Positions 8,562-17,076 of a stretch of 47,876 nucleotides of DNA are shown here, piece after piece (within the stretch, counting starts at the first letter, position 1; every line of letters starts with the position of its first letter). The position numbers and the translations under genes were made by a program. This DNA is from Desulfobacteraceae bacterium. GTDB lineage: Bacteria; Desulfobacterota; Desulfobacteria; Desulfobacterales; Desulfobacteraceae. A model generated the notes under the pieces. It was not told the origin of the DNA and made no database searches. It saw only the letters and a list, made by a program, of their open reading frames with translations. The stretch spans positions 1-47,876 of the forward strand of contig JAAEMK010000986.1 in the NCBI GenBank assembly GCA_024225635.1, read 5' to 3'.

Positions 8562-9701
8562 ATGAAACAGTATCTCATCATCGGCAACGGTGCGGCCGGA
8601 ACCACGGCTGCGGAGGCGATTCGACAGACGGACGAAGAAGGTAAAATCGTCCTTTTGACAAAGGAGGAGCTTCCGTTTTACAGCCGAATGAGGCTTCCCG
8701 AATATGTTGCCGGTCGAATTTCCGAGAACGATCTCATCATCAGGAAACCCGACTGGTATAAGGAGCGTGCCATTGACCTGAGGCTGGGCGCCACCGTTTC
8801 CAGGGTGGATTTCCAGGTAAAACAGGCGTTCACGGACACCAACGAGGCGATCCCCTATGACAGCCTGCTCCTGGCGTGCGGAAGCAACTCCTTTATTCCC
8901 CCGGTGGAGGGAAGCGGCAAGGAAAACGTCTTTTCCCTGCGGAGCGTGGCGGATGCCGGGAAACTCGCCGACCTTCCCGCCGATATGGAGCGGGTCGTAG
9001 TCATCGGCGGCGGTCTCCTGGGGCTCGAGGCGGGTGCGGCTTTGCTTGCCCGGGCTAAAAAGGTGACGGTGGTGGAGTTCTTTGACCGGTTATTGCCGCG
9101 ACAGCTGGATGCCCAGGGGGCCAATCTTCTCCAGGGGGTCATGGAGACCATGGGGTTCGGGTTTCGTTTGGGCCAGGCCACGGAGGAGATCACCGGGGAG
9201 GGCGCTGTGGCGGGCGTGAGGCTTAAATCCGGCGAGCTGCTGGAGGCCGATGCCGTTGTTTTCGCCGCCGGGGTAAGGTCGGATCTGGGTCTCGTCCGGG
9301 ACGCCGCCATCGAGACCGACAGGGGCATCGTCGTGGACGATAGAATGGAGACAAGCCTTCCCGGCGTATTTGCAGCGGGGGATGTGGCCCAGTACGACGG
9401 GATCAATTTCTGCATCTGGCCCGAGGCCGTGGAACAGGGACGGGTGGCGGGCATCAACATGGCCGGGGGGGAGGCGCGTTACACAACCATCGCGCCCTCG
9501 AACCGCCTCAAGGTGGCGGGCATTGCCGTGGCCTCGGCGGGCGAGATCGATGCCGACAATAAGTTTTTAAGCGACACCTCCATCCAGGGGGATGTCTACA
9601 GGAAGATCGTTACCAATGATCAGGGCCGCACCATCGGCTGCATCATGATCGGCGATCTAAAAGAGTTCAACAGCATAGTCAAAGCAATAAAAGGAGAGTA
9701 G
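8562..9701 (+). CDS. FAD-dependent NAD(P)H oxidoreductase (rubredoxin reductase-like)
   Basis: The 379-residue flavoprotein has an N-terminal FAD-binding GNGAAGTTAAE motif, a central NAD(P)H-binding VVIGGGLLGLEAG motif at about 148-160, and the FAD-binding LPGVFAAGDVAQ near 265. This is the fold of NADH:rubredoxin oxidoreductases and of the NirB N-terminal domain. No redox-active CxxC pair is present, as expected for this class. AAGGGGA precedes the ATG. It is first in an operon with rubrerythrin and superoxide reductase, so it very likely passes electrons from NAD(P)H, probably through rubredoxin, to those peroxide- and superoxide-reducing enzymes. The preceding sigma-54 promoter places the unit under an activator. 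Confidence 0.85.
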   Translation: MKQYLIIGNGAAGTTAAEAIRQTDEEGKIVLLTKEELPFYSRMRLPEYVAGRISENDLIIRKPDWYKERAIDLRLGATVSRVDFQVKQAFTDTNEAIPYDSLLLACGSNSFIPPVEGSGKENVFSLRSVADAGKLADLPADMERVVVIGGGLLGLEAGAALLARAKKVTVVEFFDRLLPRQLDAQGANLLQGVMETMGFGFRLGQATEEITGEGAVAGVRLKSGELLEADAVVFAAGVRSDLGLVRDAAIETDRGIVVDDRMETSLPGVFAAGDVAQYDGINFCIWPEAVEQGRVAGINMAGGEARYTTIAPSNRLKVAGIAVASAGEIDADNKFLSDTSIQGDVYRKIVTNDQGRTIGCIMIGDLKEFNSIVKAIKGE

Positions 9702-9706
9702 TATCA

Positions 9707-10285
9707 ATGAAAGATCTTAAGGGAACAGAGACCGAGAAAAATTTGCTCAAAGCCTTTGCCGGAGAGTCCCAGGCAAGGAACCGGTACACCTATTTCGCGA
9801 GCAAGGCAAAAAAGGAGGGCTTTGTCCAGATGCAGGCTATCTTTGAGGAGACTGCCAATCAGGAGAAGGAGCATGCAAAACGTCTTTTCAAGTTCCTGAA
9901 CAGCGGTGAAGAACTCGAGATCACGGCGGCTTTTCCCGCCGGCGTCATCGGTGATACCAAGGATAACCTTGAAGCTTCCGCAGCAGGCGAGCACTATGAG
10001 CACACCATCATGTATCCCGAGTTTGCAAAGATTGCCCGGTCCGAAGGGTTTGACGAGATAGCATCCGTATTTGAAGCCATCGCTGTCGCGGAAAAGCAGC
10101 ATGAAAAACGATTCCTCGATCTCAAGGCTAACATCGAGAACGAAAGGGTCTTCAAGCGTGATGCCGGCGTGACCTGGAGATGCCGGAACTGCGGCTACCT
10201 CCACGAGGGAACCGAGCCCTGTGACATCTGTCCCGCCTGTGCCCATGCCCAGGCTCATTTTGAGCTGCTTGGCGAAAACTATTGA
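9707..10285 (+). CDS. rbr: Rubrerythrin
   Basis: The 192-residue protein has the classic order: an N-terminal ferritin-like four-helix diiron domain (FAGESQARNRYTYFASKA, EETANQEKEHAKRLF, IAVAEKQHEKRF with the ExxH ligands) and a C-terminal rubredoxin Fe(Cys)4 domain (CRNCGY at 159-164, CPAC at 175-178). Rubrerythrins reduce hydrogen peroxide to water in the cytoplasm of anaerobes. AAAGGAGA precedes the ATG, and the gene begins five bases after the oxidoreductase. The neighbours (flavoprotein reductase before, superoxide reductase after) form a complete superoxide-to-water route. Confidence 0.95.
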   Translation: MKDLKGTETEKNLLKAFAGESQARNRYTYFASKAKKEGFVQMQAIFEETANQEKEHAKRLFKFLNSGEELEITAAFPAGVIGDTKDNLEASAAGEHYEHTIMYPEFAKIARSEGFDEIASVFEAIAVAEKQHEKRFLDLKANIENERVFKRDAGVTWRCRNCGYLHEGTEPCDICPACAHAQAHFELLGENY

Positions 10286-10300
10286 TCAAAGGAGAGAAAA

Positions 10301-10675
10301 ATGGCTGAAAAACTTGGTGTTTACAGATGTGAAAAGTGCGGCAACATCGTCGAGGTTCTCCATGGCGAGGAGCCTTCCATGTCCTGCTGCGGTCAGGAGA
10401 TGACCCTGCTGGCGCCCAATTCCGTGGATGCGGCCCGGGAAAAGCATGTGCCGGTGGTGGAGAAGATCGAGGGCGGCTATCTTGTCAAGGTGGGAAGCGT
10501 TGCCCATCCCATGGAAGAGAAGCACTATATCGAGTGGATCGAGCTCAATGCCGACGGCATGGTCTTAAGAAAGTTCCTGAAACCCGGGGATACCCCGGAA
10601 GCAAGGTTCTTTGTGGATGCCGACACGGTCACGGCCAGGGAGTACTGCAACCTCCACGGTTTCTGGACCTCCTGA
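10301..10675 (+). CDS. dfx: Desulfoferrodoxin (class I superoxide reductase)
   Basis: The 124-residue protein carries both iron centres of 2Fe superoxide reductase. The N-terminal desulforedoxin-like Fe(Cys)4 site uses C10, C13, C29 and C30. The catalytic Fe(His)4Cys site uses H49 (in EKHVP), H69, H75 (in [13 protein letters not shown]), C116 and H119 (in CNLHG), with the conserved E47-K48 beside it. It reduces superoxide to peroxide without making oxygen, and the rubrerythrin upstream would remove the peroxide. AAAGGAGA precedes the ATG, with a 15-bp gap from rbr. It is the last gene of the operon and is followed by a strong hairpin. Confidence 0.96.
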   Translation: MAEKLGVYRCEKCGNIVEVLHGEEPSMSCCGQEMTLLAPNSVDAAREKHVPVVEKIEGGYLVKVGSVAHPMEEKHYIEWIELNADGMVLRKFLKPGDTPEARFFVDADTVTAREYCNLHGFWTS

Positions 10676-10686
10676 TCCCTTTGAAT

Positions 10687-10728
10687 TTCCCGTCACCGTC
10701 TCCTGTTTTCAGGAAACGGTGACGGGAA
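10687..10728. terminator. Hairpin between convergent operons
   Basis: A 13-bp perfect stem (arms 10687-10699 and 10716-10728, core CCGTCACCGT/ACGGTGACGG) lies between the superoxide reductase stop and the convergent ferritin-like gene stop. There is no T-tract on either side, so it is a candidate bidirectional terminator or 3' end stabiliser and not a textbook intrinsic terminator. Confidence 0.65.
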
Positions 10729-10735
10729 CAACCGA

Positions 10736-11209
10736 TTATTTCTGTTCCAACAGCTTACCGGAGAGGATGCGGATATGTTCCATCTCCTCCTTGACGATGT
10801 TGTCCACCCGTTTTTTCCCAAGCTCGCCCGGCACCAGCTCCTTCATCCCAAGATAAAACACGATGGAGTCCTTTTCCGCGTCCAGGGCCGTTTTCAGGAT
10901 CTCCTTCATGTCGCCGCCCGGGAAAGGCTTTTCAAAGAAGATCCGGGTGTCGGCAAGGGCCTTGAGGTAGAGAATCGCCTCTTCCACGGGGTCAAATACC
11001 TGGCTTGCCTTTTCCTTGTCTGCAAGATCCTTCTGCATGTCCGCGAAGGTCTTTTCATGGTTCTCTTCCATTTGGGCAAGGCTCAGGAGAAAGCTCTTTT
11101 CATCTTCCCCCTGGACGCTTTCTGCTGCTTTTTTGTAAAACTCGGCACCGTTTCTCTCGATCTGCTTTGCCATTTCAAAAATTTCATCTGCGCTAAAATT
11201 GTAAGCCAT
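10736..11209 (-). CDS. Ferritin-like/rubrerythrin-like diiron protein without rubredoxin domain
   Basis: The 157-residue protein is predicted as a four-helix ferritin-like fold. Helix 1 carries MAKQIERNGAEFYKKAAE, helix 2 MEENHEKTF (ExxH), and later helices DAEKDSIVFYLGM and EEMEHIRIL (ExxH). These supply the carboxylate and histidine ligands of a diiron site, as in the rubrerythrin-related ferritin family. No CxxC is present. GGAGG lies four bases before the ATG. It follows the flavodiiron oxygen reductase by 19 bases and shares its sigma-54 promoter, so a role in peroxide or iron handling next to oxygen reduction is likely but not proven. Confidence 0.8.
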   Translation of the reverse strand: MAYNFSADEIFEMAKQIERNGAEFYKKAAESVQGEDEKSFLLSLAQMEENHEKTFADMQKDLADKEKASQVFDPVEEAILYLKALADTRIFFEKPFPGGDMKEILKTALDAEKDSIVFYLGMKELVPGELGKKRVDNIVKEEMEHIRILSGKLLEQK

Positions 11210-11228
11210 TTTGCCTCCGAAATTGAAG

Positions 11229-12425
11229 TTATGAAAGGGATTCAGCTACTTTTTGTCCAATGGTCACGCCCAGGTCAAAGCACTGGGCCAGATCCTTGGG
11301 CTCGGGAACATACTTGACGGCAAGACCCGGGTCGACGACCTCCAGGTTCATTGCCTCAAATTCCTTGTTGAGGATCTTCACGGCCTCACCGCTCCATCCA
11401 AAGGAGCCAAAGGCTGCGGCGAGCCTGTTCTTGGGCCGGAGCCCCTTGATATAGGTGAGCACATCCGCCACTACCGGAAAGATCCCGTTGTTCAGGGTGG
11501 GGGAGCCCACCACCAGGGCCTTGGCATCGAGCATCTCGGTCATGATGTCGCTCCGGTGGCATTTCCGGGTGTTCATCACCCTCACCTTGACCCCCTGGGA
11601 TTCCACGCCCCTGGCGATCTCCTTTGCCATGGCCGCCGTGCTTTTCCACATGGTGTCAAAGACGATCAGCGCTTTTTTGTCGCATGCCTGTTTGCTCCAG
11701 CGGGCATAGGCATCGATGATGGCGTCGGGATTCTTCCGCCAGATGATGCCGTGGTCCGGGCAGATCATGTTGATCTCAAGGCCGGATTCCGCCACCTTGC
11801 CCAGGAGCTGTTCCACCCTGGGGGCGTAGTTCAAAAGGATGTTGGCAAAGTATTTTGCCGCATGGTCCATGATGTGCTCGCCGATCTCGTCGTCGAACAT
11901 GGCGTCCCCGGCATAGTGCTGGCCAAAGGCGTCGCTGGAGAACAGGAGACCGTCTTCCTTTACATAGGTGAACATGGAGTCGGGCCAGTGGAGCATTTTT
12001 GTCTCCATAAAGGAGAGGGTCCGCTCTCCAATGGGAAGCTCGCCGCCGTTATCCACGCTGATAAGGTTGAGTTTCTTTGTAAAGTGGCTCTCAAGGTTTC
12101 TCTTTCCCATCTTGGAACAATAGACGGGTTTATCCTCTCCGATCCTGTGCATGACGGCGGGAAGGGCCCCGGAGTGGTCCATCTCGGTGTGGTTGCTGAT
12201 AACGATGTCGATCTTTTCTGGATCGACGATCCTGCTGATGTTGTCCAGTAGCTCCTTGGAAAATTCCTTTTTTACCGTGTCCACCAGGACGATCTTTTCA
12301 TCCACAATGAGAAATGCGTTGTAGGTGGTGCCCTGGTAGGTGGAGTAGCCGTGGAAGTCACGGATATCCCAGTCCCTGCATCCCACATTATAGATGTTCT
12401 TGGCGATTTCAACCGGTTTGTACAT
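11229..12425 (-). CDS. roo: Rubredoxin:oxygen oxidoreductase (A-type flavodiiron protein)
   Basis: The 398-residue protein has an N-terminal metallo-beta-lactamase-like diiron domain with the ligand set H79-x-E81-x-D83-H84 (NHTEMDHSG), later H and D ligands in LHWPDSMFTY and FSSDAFGQHY, and a C-terminal flavodoxin domain from about residue 250 (IVFDTMWKSTAAMAKEIARG, VGSPTLNNGIFP, FGSFGWSGEA). This is the cytoplasmic FprA/Roo architecture that reduces oxygen to water, or nitric oxide to N2O, with electrons from rubredoxin. AAGGAG precedes the ATG. It is the first gene of a two-gene unit with a ferritin-like protein, 55 bases downstream of the predicted sigma-54 start site. The relative O2/NO preference cannot be read from sequence. 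Confidence 0.94.
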   Translation of the reverse strand: MYKPVEIAKNIYNVGCRDWDIRDFHGYSTYQGTTYNAFLIVDEKIVLVDTVKKEFSKELLDNISRIVDPEKIDIVISNHTEMDHSGALPAVMHRIGEDKPVYCSKMGKRNLESHFTKKLNLISVDNGGELPIGERTLSFMETKMLHWPDSMFTYVKEDGLLFSSDAFGQHYAGDAMFDDEIGEHIMDHAAKYFANILLNYAPRVEQLLGKVAESGLEINMICPDHGIIWRKNPDAIIDAYARWSKQACDKKALIVFDTMWKSTAAMAKEIARGVESQGVKVRVMNTRKCHRSDIMTEMLDAKALVVGSPTLNNGIFPVVADVLTYIKGLRPKNRLAAAFGSFGWSGEAVKILNKEFEAMNLEVVDPGLAVKYVPEPKDLAQCFDLGVTIGQKVAESLS

Positions 12426-12490
12426 GTATTTCTCCTTGTCAGCTTATAGTCCGCTTTTTCGAAAAATTCTTTATTATGGCTTACTACTTA

Positions 12491-12506
12491 AGCAATATGC
12501 GTGCCG
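12491..12506 (-). promoter_or_regulatory. Sigma-54 promoter for the oxygen reductase operon
   Basis: On the minus strand CGGCACGCATATTGCT has GG and GC separated by ten bases and matches GGCACG-N4-TTGCT fully. The start site would be near 12480, about 55 bases before the roo ATG. It lies in the 113-bp gap after the glutamate dehydrogenase gene. Confidence 0.75.
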
Positions 12507-12538
12507 ATATTTCAGGAAGGAGCCCCCAAAGAACCGGC

Positions 12539-15500
12539 TTATTTAAATATGGTGTTGAGGGCTGCTGAAAAATCGGTTTTTACGCTGTCGAGAAAGCGGT
12601 CCCATTCAAGACCAAACCGGTAAAAGGCCATGGACGCAAGCTTCTTGGTGATGATGGCGTCCCTGTAAACCTGCATGTCGTCTGAATTGAAGATCGCCAT
12701 GATCTTTTTCTTGCCAAGGGTTTTGATCAGCACCTTGGGAACGTAGGCTTCCATGATTTTCCACACAAGGCTTTTCTGTTTCAGGATATGGTTGAGCTTT
12801 TCACTGATCACGGCCTGGAGGGCCAGGATCTCTTCACCGGCCTTGTCCGACAGGGTGAACAGGGGCCGGGCCGGATTGTTTTTGTGGATTCGGATGAGCA
12901 TGTCTGTCTCGGCGCATGAATATATCTCAACCAGGGCCATGATGTCCCGGATCAGGGCCCCGCGGGTCTTGATGTCGTTCAACAGTTTTTCTTCATACTC
13001 GTCTTTCAGGAGAAAGCCTGTGAGCACTTCGGCAATGGAGCTCGAAAAGACTCCACCCTTGCTTGCGGTGGCGTCCTTGATCTGTTTTATTCCGGTGCCG
13101 GTTGCCATGTAACGCCTGGAGGCGTCGTCAAAAAAGAGGTTGGCCCCCTCGACAATGAATCTTAGCTCCCTGAAGTTGTCAAGGAAGGTCTTGACGTTTT
13201 TGTGGTTGACCGTGTCCTTGAAGCCGCCGCAGGGAATGAAGGCCTGTATCCGGGCCTGCTCCATGTAGCTCCGGTTGGCCGGATCAAAGAGAAAATCCCT
13301 AAGGAACACGGCGCCGTCCTCCACGACCCTGCCGTCGGGGAGGGTCTGGTATTTTGCCGCTACGGGCACCTTGAAGCCCTGGGGAGACAGTTTTTCAACC
13401 GGGAAGGCCAGGGCGTTCGGCCTGGGGGAGGTGTGGCGCATGAAGGCGATCTTTTCAAGCTCCTTCCGGTCCAGGCCGTCGGGATCAAAGAGGACGGCGG
13501 CGTTGTCCATGACAAGGCAGATCCTGCCCTGGTAGCAGAGGAGTTCGTTTGCCCCAAGGTCCCCGTCCGGCCCGCCGATCATCATCAGGTTGAGATCCTT
13601 TTCCTTTGCGTTGTAGTGGGAAATCAGGGTCCTGAACGCCGCCATGACGCCGGTGGTTGTCATGCCGCAGGTTTGGATCTTGCCCCCGATCTTTTGGTGG
13701 ATCGTCTCCATATCAGGGGTGACCACCACGGATTTGCCGTTGACCTGGAGGTCGGTGCCTTCCTCCTTTGCGTCCAGGAGGCCGAAGAGTTTTCCGTTGT
13801 CCAGAACGCCGTAGGTGTCGTGGGGGATGCCAAAGCTCTTGCCCGTGGTGAGGGTGCGCCAGTGGGGGTATCCCCTTTCCTTGCCCTGGAGGGCCACGGC
13901 ATCCATGAGGGCAGATGTTCCCTGATCCGGGCCGAAAAAGAGCATTTCCGGGCTGCCGTAGTAATCCACGACGGCGTCATCCGCGAGCATGAGGTCCAGG
14001 ATGCCTTCGGTGTAGTCGTACAGGGCGTCCTTTGCATACTTTCCATAGGTTGCATGGGGAACGATCACCCCGGTTGAGCCGCTCTCGCAGATATCCTTGT
14101 GCTTGAGCCGCTGGGCCTTGGGCCCAAGGTTGAAGTTGAGCAGCACGGCATTGTCGAGCTCGTTGCCGTGGTTGGCCGGGGTGATCCTGAGGAGCCGCAA
14201 GCCACCCCGGGCAATGTCGCTTGCCCTCAGGTGGGTGCCGCAGGCGTAGTGGCCGTTCACGAAAAAGACGGCAAACACGAACTGGTTGTATACCAGGGGG
14301 TCAAGGATTTTATCATCAAACCGGAAGCTGAACGACCGTTTCCGGGGCTTGTAGAAATTGGTCTTCAAGGTGCAGGTGACAAGCTTTGCCATGAATTGGA
14401 AGATCTCCAGGCCCAGGGGAAAATCCATGAACCGGGCGGCCATGATCCTGTTGAACTCCCTGAGCTTTTCTTCCATATCCATGTCCGTGCCACGGGCGGC
14501 AAGGGCCGGGTCAAACCGCTGTTCAAACAGGGTATGGAGATATTTCAGGAGGTCGGGGTGGGCCATGGCCGTGGAAAGGATGGTCCTTGCGCCGTAGGTG
14601 CACCTGTCGGCTTTGTGGATTCTTGCGGCAAAGGCATCCTCATGTTCCTTGCTTCCAAGGCTTGCCATGATCTCCCGGTCGGTCGCGTCTTCGCTTTCCG
14701 TGAAGATGAACATGTGGGTGAAGTCAATGGCGTTGCCGGCAAAGAGCATCTCCTTGAAGGTGAGTTTCCCCTGCACATAAAGCCCTGTGACCGGGTTGAC
14801 ACTGAAGGATAGAAAGGCGCATAGATCCCGGATGATCCCGGTCTCTTCCTGGGTTGAAAGTTCCCCCCGGATATAGAGGGAGCAGATGGAGGAGGGCACA
14901 TCCGAGCTGTCCCAGTAGGGCTCCCAATAGGCGCGCATCAGGGTCAGGCCGTGGTCTTTGAACAGTTTCCGGAAGATGGGAATCTGGGGGGAGGCAAAGT
15001 CGGAGTTGAACATGAAACGGGTTTCCCCCGTGACCGGCAGGTTGAACACCTCGATCAGGGGCGAGACCGACGCCTTGGACGCCTTTAGGAATTTTTCGTA
15101 CCGCCTGCGGGTGGGTTCCGGGGTGGCCGTGTAGTCCCCGGCCAGGTTGAAGAGGAATCTGGATTCCCTGAACTCGTTCCGTGTGTAGTCGTTCACCGTT
15201 TCTGGCCGGATGATATAGGTGTAGTAGCTGTTCTCAGGGCTGAAGTAGTACTCCCGCCGATGGCCTGATATCAGGCTCTCCAGCACCTTTTCCATGTTGT
15301 CCCGGGTTTCCCGGGTGGCGATCCTCACCCGCTGGACATCGTTGCCCTGCTCCAGGTCGAAGTCGATGTGGGCGACCCTGCCCACCAGGACCACCTTGCC
15401 TTCCTGGATGGCGATGCTCGAGGTGATGGAGGCCAGGAGGTTTTTCAGGGACCCCTTGGTGATGTTTTCAAAAAAGTAGTTGGGCAGCCCCAGGTCGTTC

Positions 15501-15664
15501 AGCAATATACCAGCCGCCATATTGATACAGTTTGCGGTGATCAGTCCTTCGGAGGAGAGGTCTATCACGGCCTCGTAAAGAACCCGGAGATCCAGGCCGA
15601 CGTTTTCCGCCTTGTCTATGATGTGTGGGGCCTGGGAAACAGAGCCGGTGAAGCCGTTATTCAT
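12539..15664 (-). CDS. Large NAD-dependent glutamate dehydrogenase-like protein
   Basis: The 1041-residue protein belongs to the large (about 115 kDa) NAD-specific glutamate dehydrogenase class. About 500 N-terminal residues with weak ACT-like regulatory character precede the Glu/Leu/Phe/Val dehydrogenase core. The core shows ASDIARGGLRLL, ITPANHGNELDNAVLLNFNLGPKA, the Rossmann segment MMIGGPDGDLGANEL and FIVEGANLFFDDASRRY. The reaction is reversible oxidative deamination of glutamate to 2-oxoglutarate. The frame is open to 15736, but I choose 15664 because GAGGAG lies six bases before that ATG. It appears monocistronic. No sigma-54 element was found upstream, unlike its neighbours. Confidence 0.88.
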   Translation of the reverse strand: MNNGFTGSVSQAPHIIDKAENVGLDLRVLYEAVIDLSSEGLITANCINMAAGILLNDLGLPNYFFENITKGSLKNLLASITSSIAIQEGKVVLVGRVAHIDFDLEQGNDVQRVRIATRETRDNMEKVLESLISGHRREYYFSPENSYYTYIIRPETVNDYTRNEFRESRFLFNLAGDYTATPEPTRRRYEKFLKASKASVSPLIEVFNLPVTGETRFMFNSDFASPQIPIFRKLFKDHGLTLMRAYWEPYWDSSDVPSSICSLYIRGELSTQEETGIIRDLCAFLSFSVNPVTGLYVQGKLTFKEMLFAGNAIDFTHMFIFTESEDATDREIMASLGSKEHEDAFAARIHKADRCTYGARTILSTAMAHPDLLKYLHTLFEQRFDPALAARGTDMDMEEKLREFNRIMAARFMDFPLGLEIFQFMAKLVTCTLKTNFYKPRKRSFSFRFDDKILDPLVYNQFVFAVFFVNGHYACGTHLRASDIARGGLRLLRITPANHGNELDNAVLLNFNLGPKAQRLKHKDICESGSTGVIVPHATYGKYAKDALYDYTEGILDLMLADDAVVDYYGSPEMLFFGPDQGTSALMDAVALQGKERGYPHWRTLTTGKSFGIPHDTYGVLDNGKLFGLLDAKEEGTDLQVNGKSVVVTPDMETIHQKIGGKIQTCGMTTTGVMAAFRTLISHYNAKEKDLNLMMIGGPDGDLGANELLCYQGRICLVMDNAAVLFDPDGLDRKELEKIAFMRHTSPRPNALAFPVEKLSPQGFKVPVAAKYQTLPDGRVVEDGAVFLRDFLFDPANRSYMEQARIQAFIPCGGFKDTVNHKNVKTFLDNFRELRFIVEGANLFFDDASRRYMATGTGIKQIKDATASKGGVFSSSIAEVLTGFLLKDEYEEKLLNDIKTRGALIRDIMALVEIYSCAETDMLIRIHKNNPARPLFTLSDKAGEEILALQAVISEKLNHILKQKSLVWKIMEAYVPKVLIKTLGKKKIMAIFNSDDMQVYRDAIITKKLASMAFYRFGLEWDRFLDSVKTDFSAALNTIFK

Positions 15665-15866
15665 GGAGATCTCCTCAATCCTGGTATAGTGGGTCCGAGC
15701 TGTTGGTCGCGCTGTGGAATTTATAGCTCCGGGCATAAGAATAGAACTCGTTTTTAATTTTAACCGGTAAAGCAGGCATCAATTCGAGTGCGACATTTAT
15801 AGAAGGTGCTATTCCGTTGTTTGGAAACGACTATAAGGGATGGAGATCGCTTTTTCAACCCGTAAA

Positions 15867-15903
15867 TCCGGATGGAAGATTGTTTTCAGCCCTTCCATCC
15901 GGA
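15867..15903 (-). terminator. Hairpin downstream of the P460/membrane protein unit
   Basis: Perfect 12-bp arms TCCGGATGGAAG (15867-15878) and CTTCCATCCGGA (15892-15903) enclose a 13-base loop just after the stop of the minus-strand membrane protein gene. Reading on the minus strand, a short TTTA follows the stem. The rest of the 262-bp gap (15665-15926) holds only the upstream region of the glutamate dehydrogenase. Confidence 0.6.
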
Positions 15904-15926
15904 CCGGGGCAGGGGGGAGAGCTGGG

Positions 15927-16355
15927 TCAGCCACCCAACACAAATAGTTTGATGACGCCCCAGCCGGTGATCAACTGGGTCAGGGCAAGCAGGGTCAGGA
16001 TAAGATTGTTGATGCCGTGGGCCAGGGGAAGCACGGGCCTCTTTTGCCGGGTTTTGTTCATGACATATCCGGATATGAGGCCGAAGAGGATCATGGGCAG
16101 CATGAGCAGGGCGGTTTTCCCGTGGAGACCCGTGATGAGGAATCCGCGCCAGTAAATACGGACAAGGATTAGGCCGCCGACCATGCCCGCACCCCAGGTC
16201 ACAAGGGCTATGGTTCCCAGGAGTACGTGCTGTTTCCATTTGAACATGGTTTTGTGTTTCAGGTGCAGGCTGCGGAACCGGTTGATTCCGATGGACAGCA
16301 CATACAGGGCCAGGATAATGGCGGCAACCTGCAACAGGGGATGAAAAAATAGCAT
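15927..16355 (-). CDS. Four-TM membrane protein, possibly a b-type cytochrome (DUF4079-like)
   Basis: The 142-residue protein has four predicted transmembrane helices (about 5-25, 45-68, 78-100, 115-138) with histidines near the helix ends (H5, H32, H43, H78, H113), a layout seen in small di-heme b-type cytochromes and DUF4079 proteins. I do not recognise it with certainty. AAGGGAG precedes the ATG. It begins 30 bases after the c-type cytochrome P460 gene, so it is likely the membrane electron-transfer partner of that protein. An alternative is a simple membrane anchor with no cofactor. Confidence 0.6.
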   Translation of the reverse strand: MLFFHPLLQVAAIILALYVLSIGINRFRSLHLKHKTMFKWKQHVLLGTIALVTWGAGMVGGLILVRIYWRGFLITGLHGKTALLMLPMILFGLISGYVMNKTRQKRPVLPLAHGINNLILTLLALTQLITGWGVIKLFVLGG

Positions 16356-16385
16356 GACGGTCTCCCTTGGGGCGGGGGCAACCCC

Positions 16386-16859
16386 CTATTTGAATTCGTG
16401 GACCAGGATGAAATCGTTTTTGGCCCGGGTGCCGTGGCAGCCGACACATCCCTTGGGCTTGCCGTATTTGTCCGCCTTGCCCTGGGGTGTGTACTTGGCC
16501 CAGAACCAGTCATTGGCATCGGGGTTGTATCCGTCGATCTTGTACATCACCGTGATCGCCTTTAATACGTTCTTCTTGGAGTAGTTCTCCTTGACGGCGA
16601 TGGAGCCGTACTGGACCGGCGGAGATTTTGAATTAATCGCCCGGTCGTTGACATAAACCTTGTGCCGGGGGCCGTGGGGTGCCCGGCCCGGCTGCATGCC
16701 CTGGTGGTCTGGCCAGAACTGCCATTGTTGATAGGGCGACTCCACGGTGATATGGTGCCACAGGGCCGCCGGATCCGGGCCAGGCATGTCGGCAAACAGG
16801 GTGGCCGCAAAGACCAGGACGCATCCGGATACCATCAAAGCCGTGATGAACCGTTTCAT
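16386..16859 (-). CDS. Cytochrome P460-like c-type cytochrome
   Basis: The 157-residue protein has a signal peptide (MKRFITALMVSGCVLVFAATLFA) and one CVGCH heme-binding motif near the C-terminus (138-142), preceded by DWFWAKYTPQGK and followed by NDFILVHEF. That is the pattern of the cytochrome P460/cytochrome c'-beta family. Family members oxidise hydroxylamine or bind NO, using a lysine cross-linked to the heme. A lysine at about 90 (SIAVKENY) is a candidate to check. The start at 16859, and not the ATG six bases upstream, is chosen because GGAGG lies seven bases before it. The position close to an HAO-type cluster supports a role in nitrogen-oxide handling. Confidence 0.75.
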   Translation of the reverse strand: MKRFITALMVSGCVLVFAATLFADMPGPDPAALWHHITVESPYQQWQFWPDHQGMQPGRAPHGPRHKVYVNDRAINSKSPPVQYGSIAVKENYSKKNVLKAITVMYKIDGYNPDANDWFWAKYTPQGKADKYGKPKGCVGCHGTRAKNDFILVHEFK

Positions 16860-16975
16860 ACTCATTCCTCCTTTTCGTGGTTGGTTGATTTCACATGGGG
16901 TCGGGCCGGCTGGAAACGGGGCGCCGGGGGGCTCCCATGCAGTCGGCCTTTTTTATGTCTTTTCTTAATAATTAC

Positions 16976-16991
16976 AGCAATAAACATGCCC
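16976..16991 (-). promoter_or_regulatory. Sigma-54 promoter for the P460 operon
   Basis: On the minus strand GGGCATGTTTATTGCT has GG-N10-GC with a perfect TTGCT -12 box and a one-mismatch -24 box (GGCATG for GGCACG). Transcription would start near 16965, about 105 bases before the P460 ATG. Confidence 0.65.
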
Positions 16992-17008
16992 CTGTTACGG
17001 CTTTGTCA

Positions 17009-17024
17009 TGGCATGGTTTTTGAA
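17009..17024 (+). promoter_or_regulatory. Variant sigma-54-like element before small acidic protein gene
   Basis: TGGCATGGTTTTTGAA has GG-N10-GA spacing, with GA where the -12 GC is expected. It lies 52 bases before the ATG at 17077. A nearly identical element (one mismatch over 15 bases) occurs at 28726-28740 at almost the same distance from another start codon. The atypical -12 dinucleotide makes this weak. Confidence 0.3.
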
Positions 17025-17076
17025 ATGAATTCTAAGTATCCTTTGGTGACAACCCATCCATAAAAAGGAGAGAACC

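Noticed and set aside
12690-12710. AAGATC/GATCTT inverted repeat inside the glutamate dehydrogenase gene as enhancer for the oxygen reductase operon
   Set aside because: Short arms inside coding sequence at a long distance; not separable from chance.
13202-14077. Open frame on plus opposite the glutamate dehydrogenase
   Set aside because: Another antisense shadow; composition is atypical and the minus-strand enzyme has clear motifs through the whole stretch.
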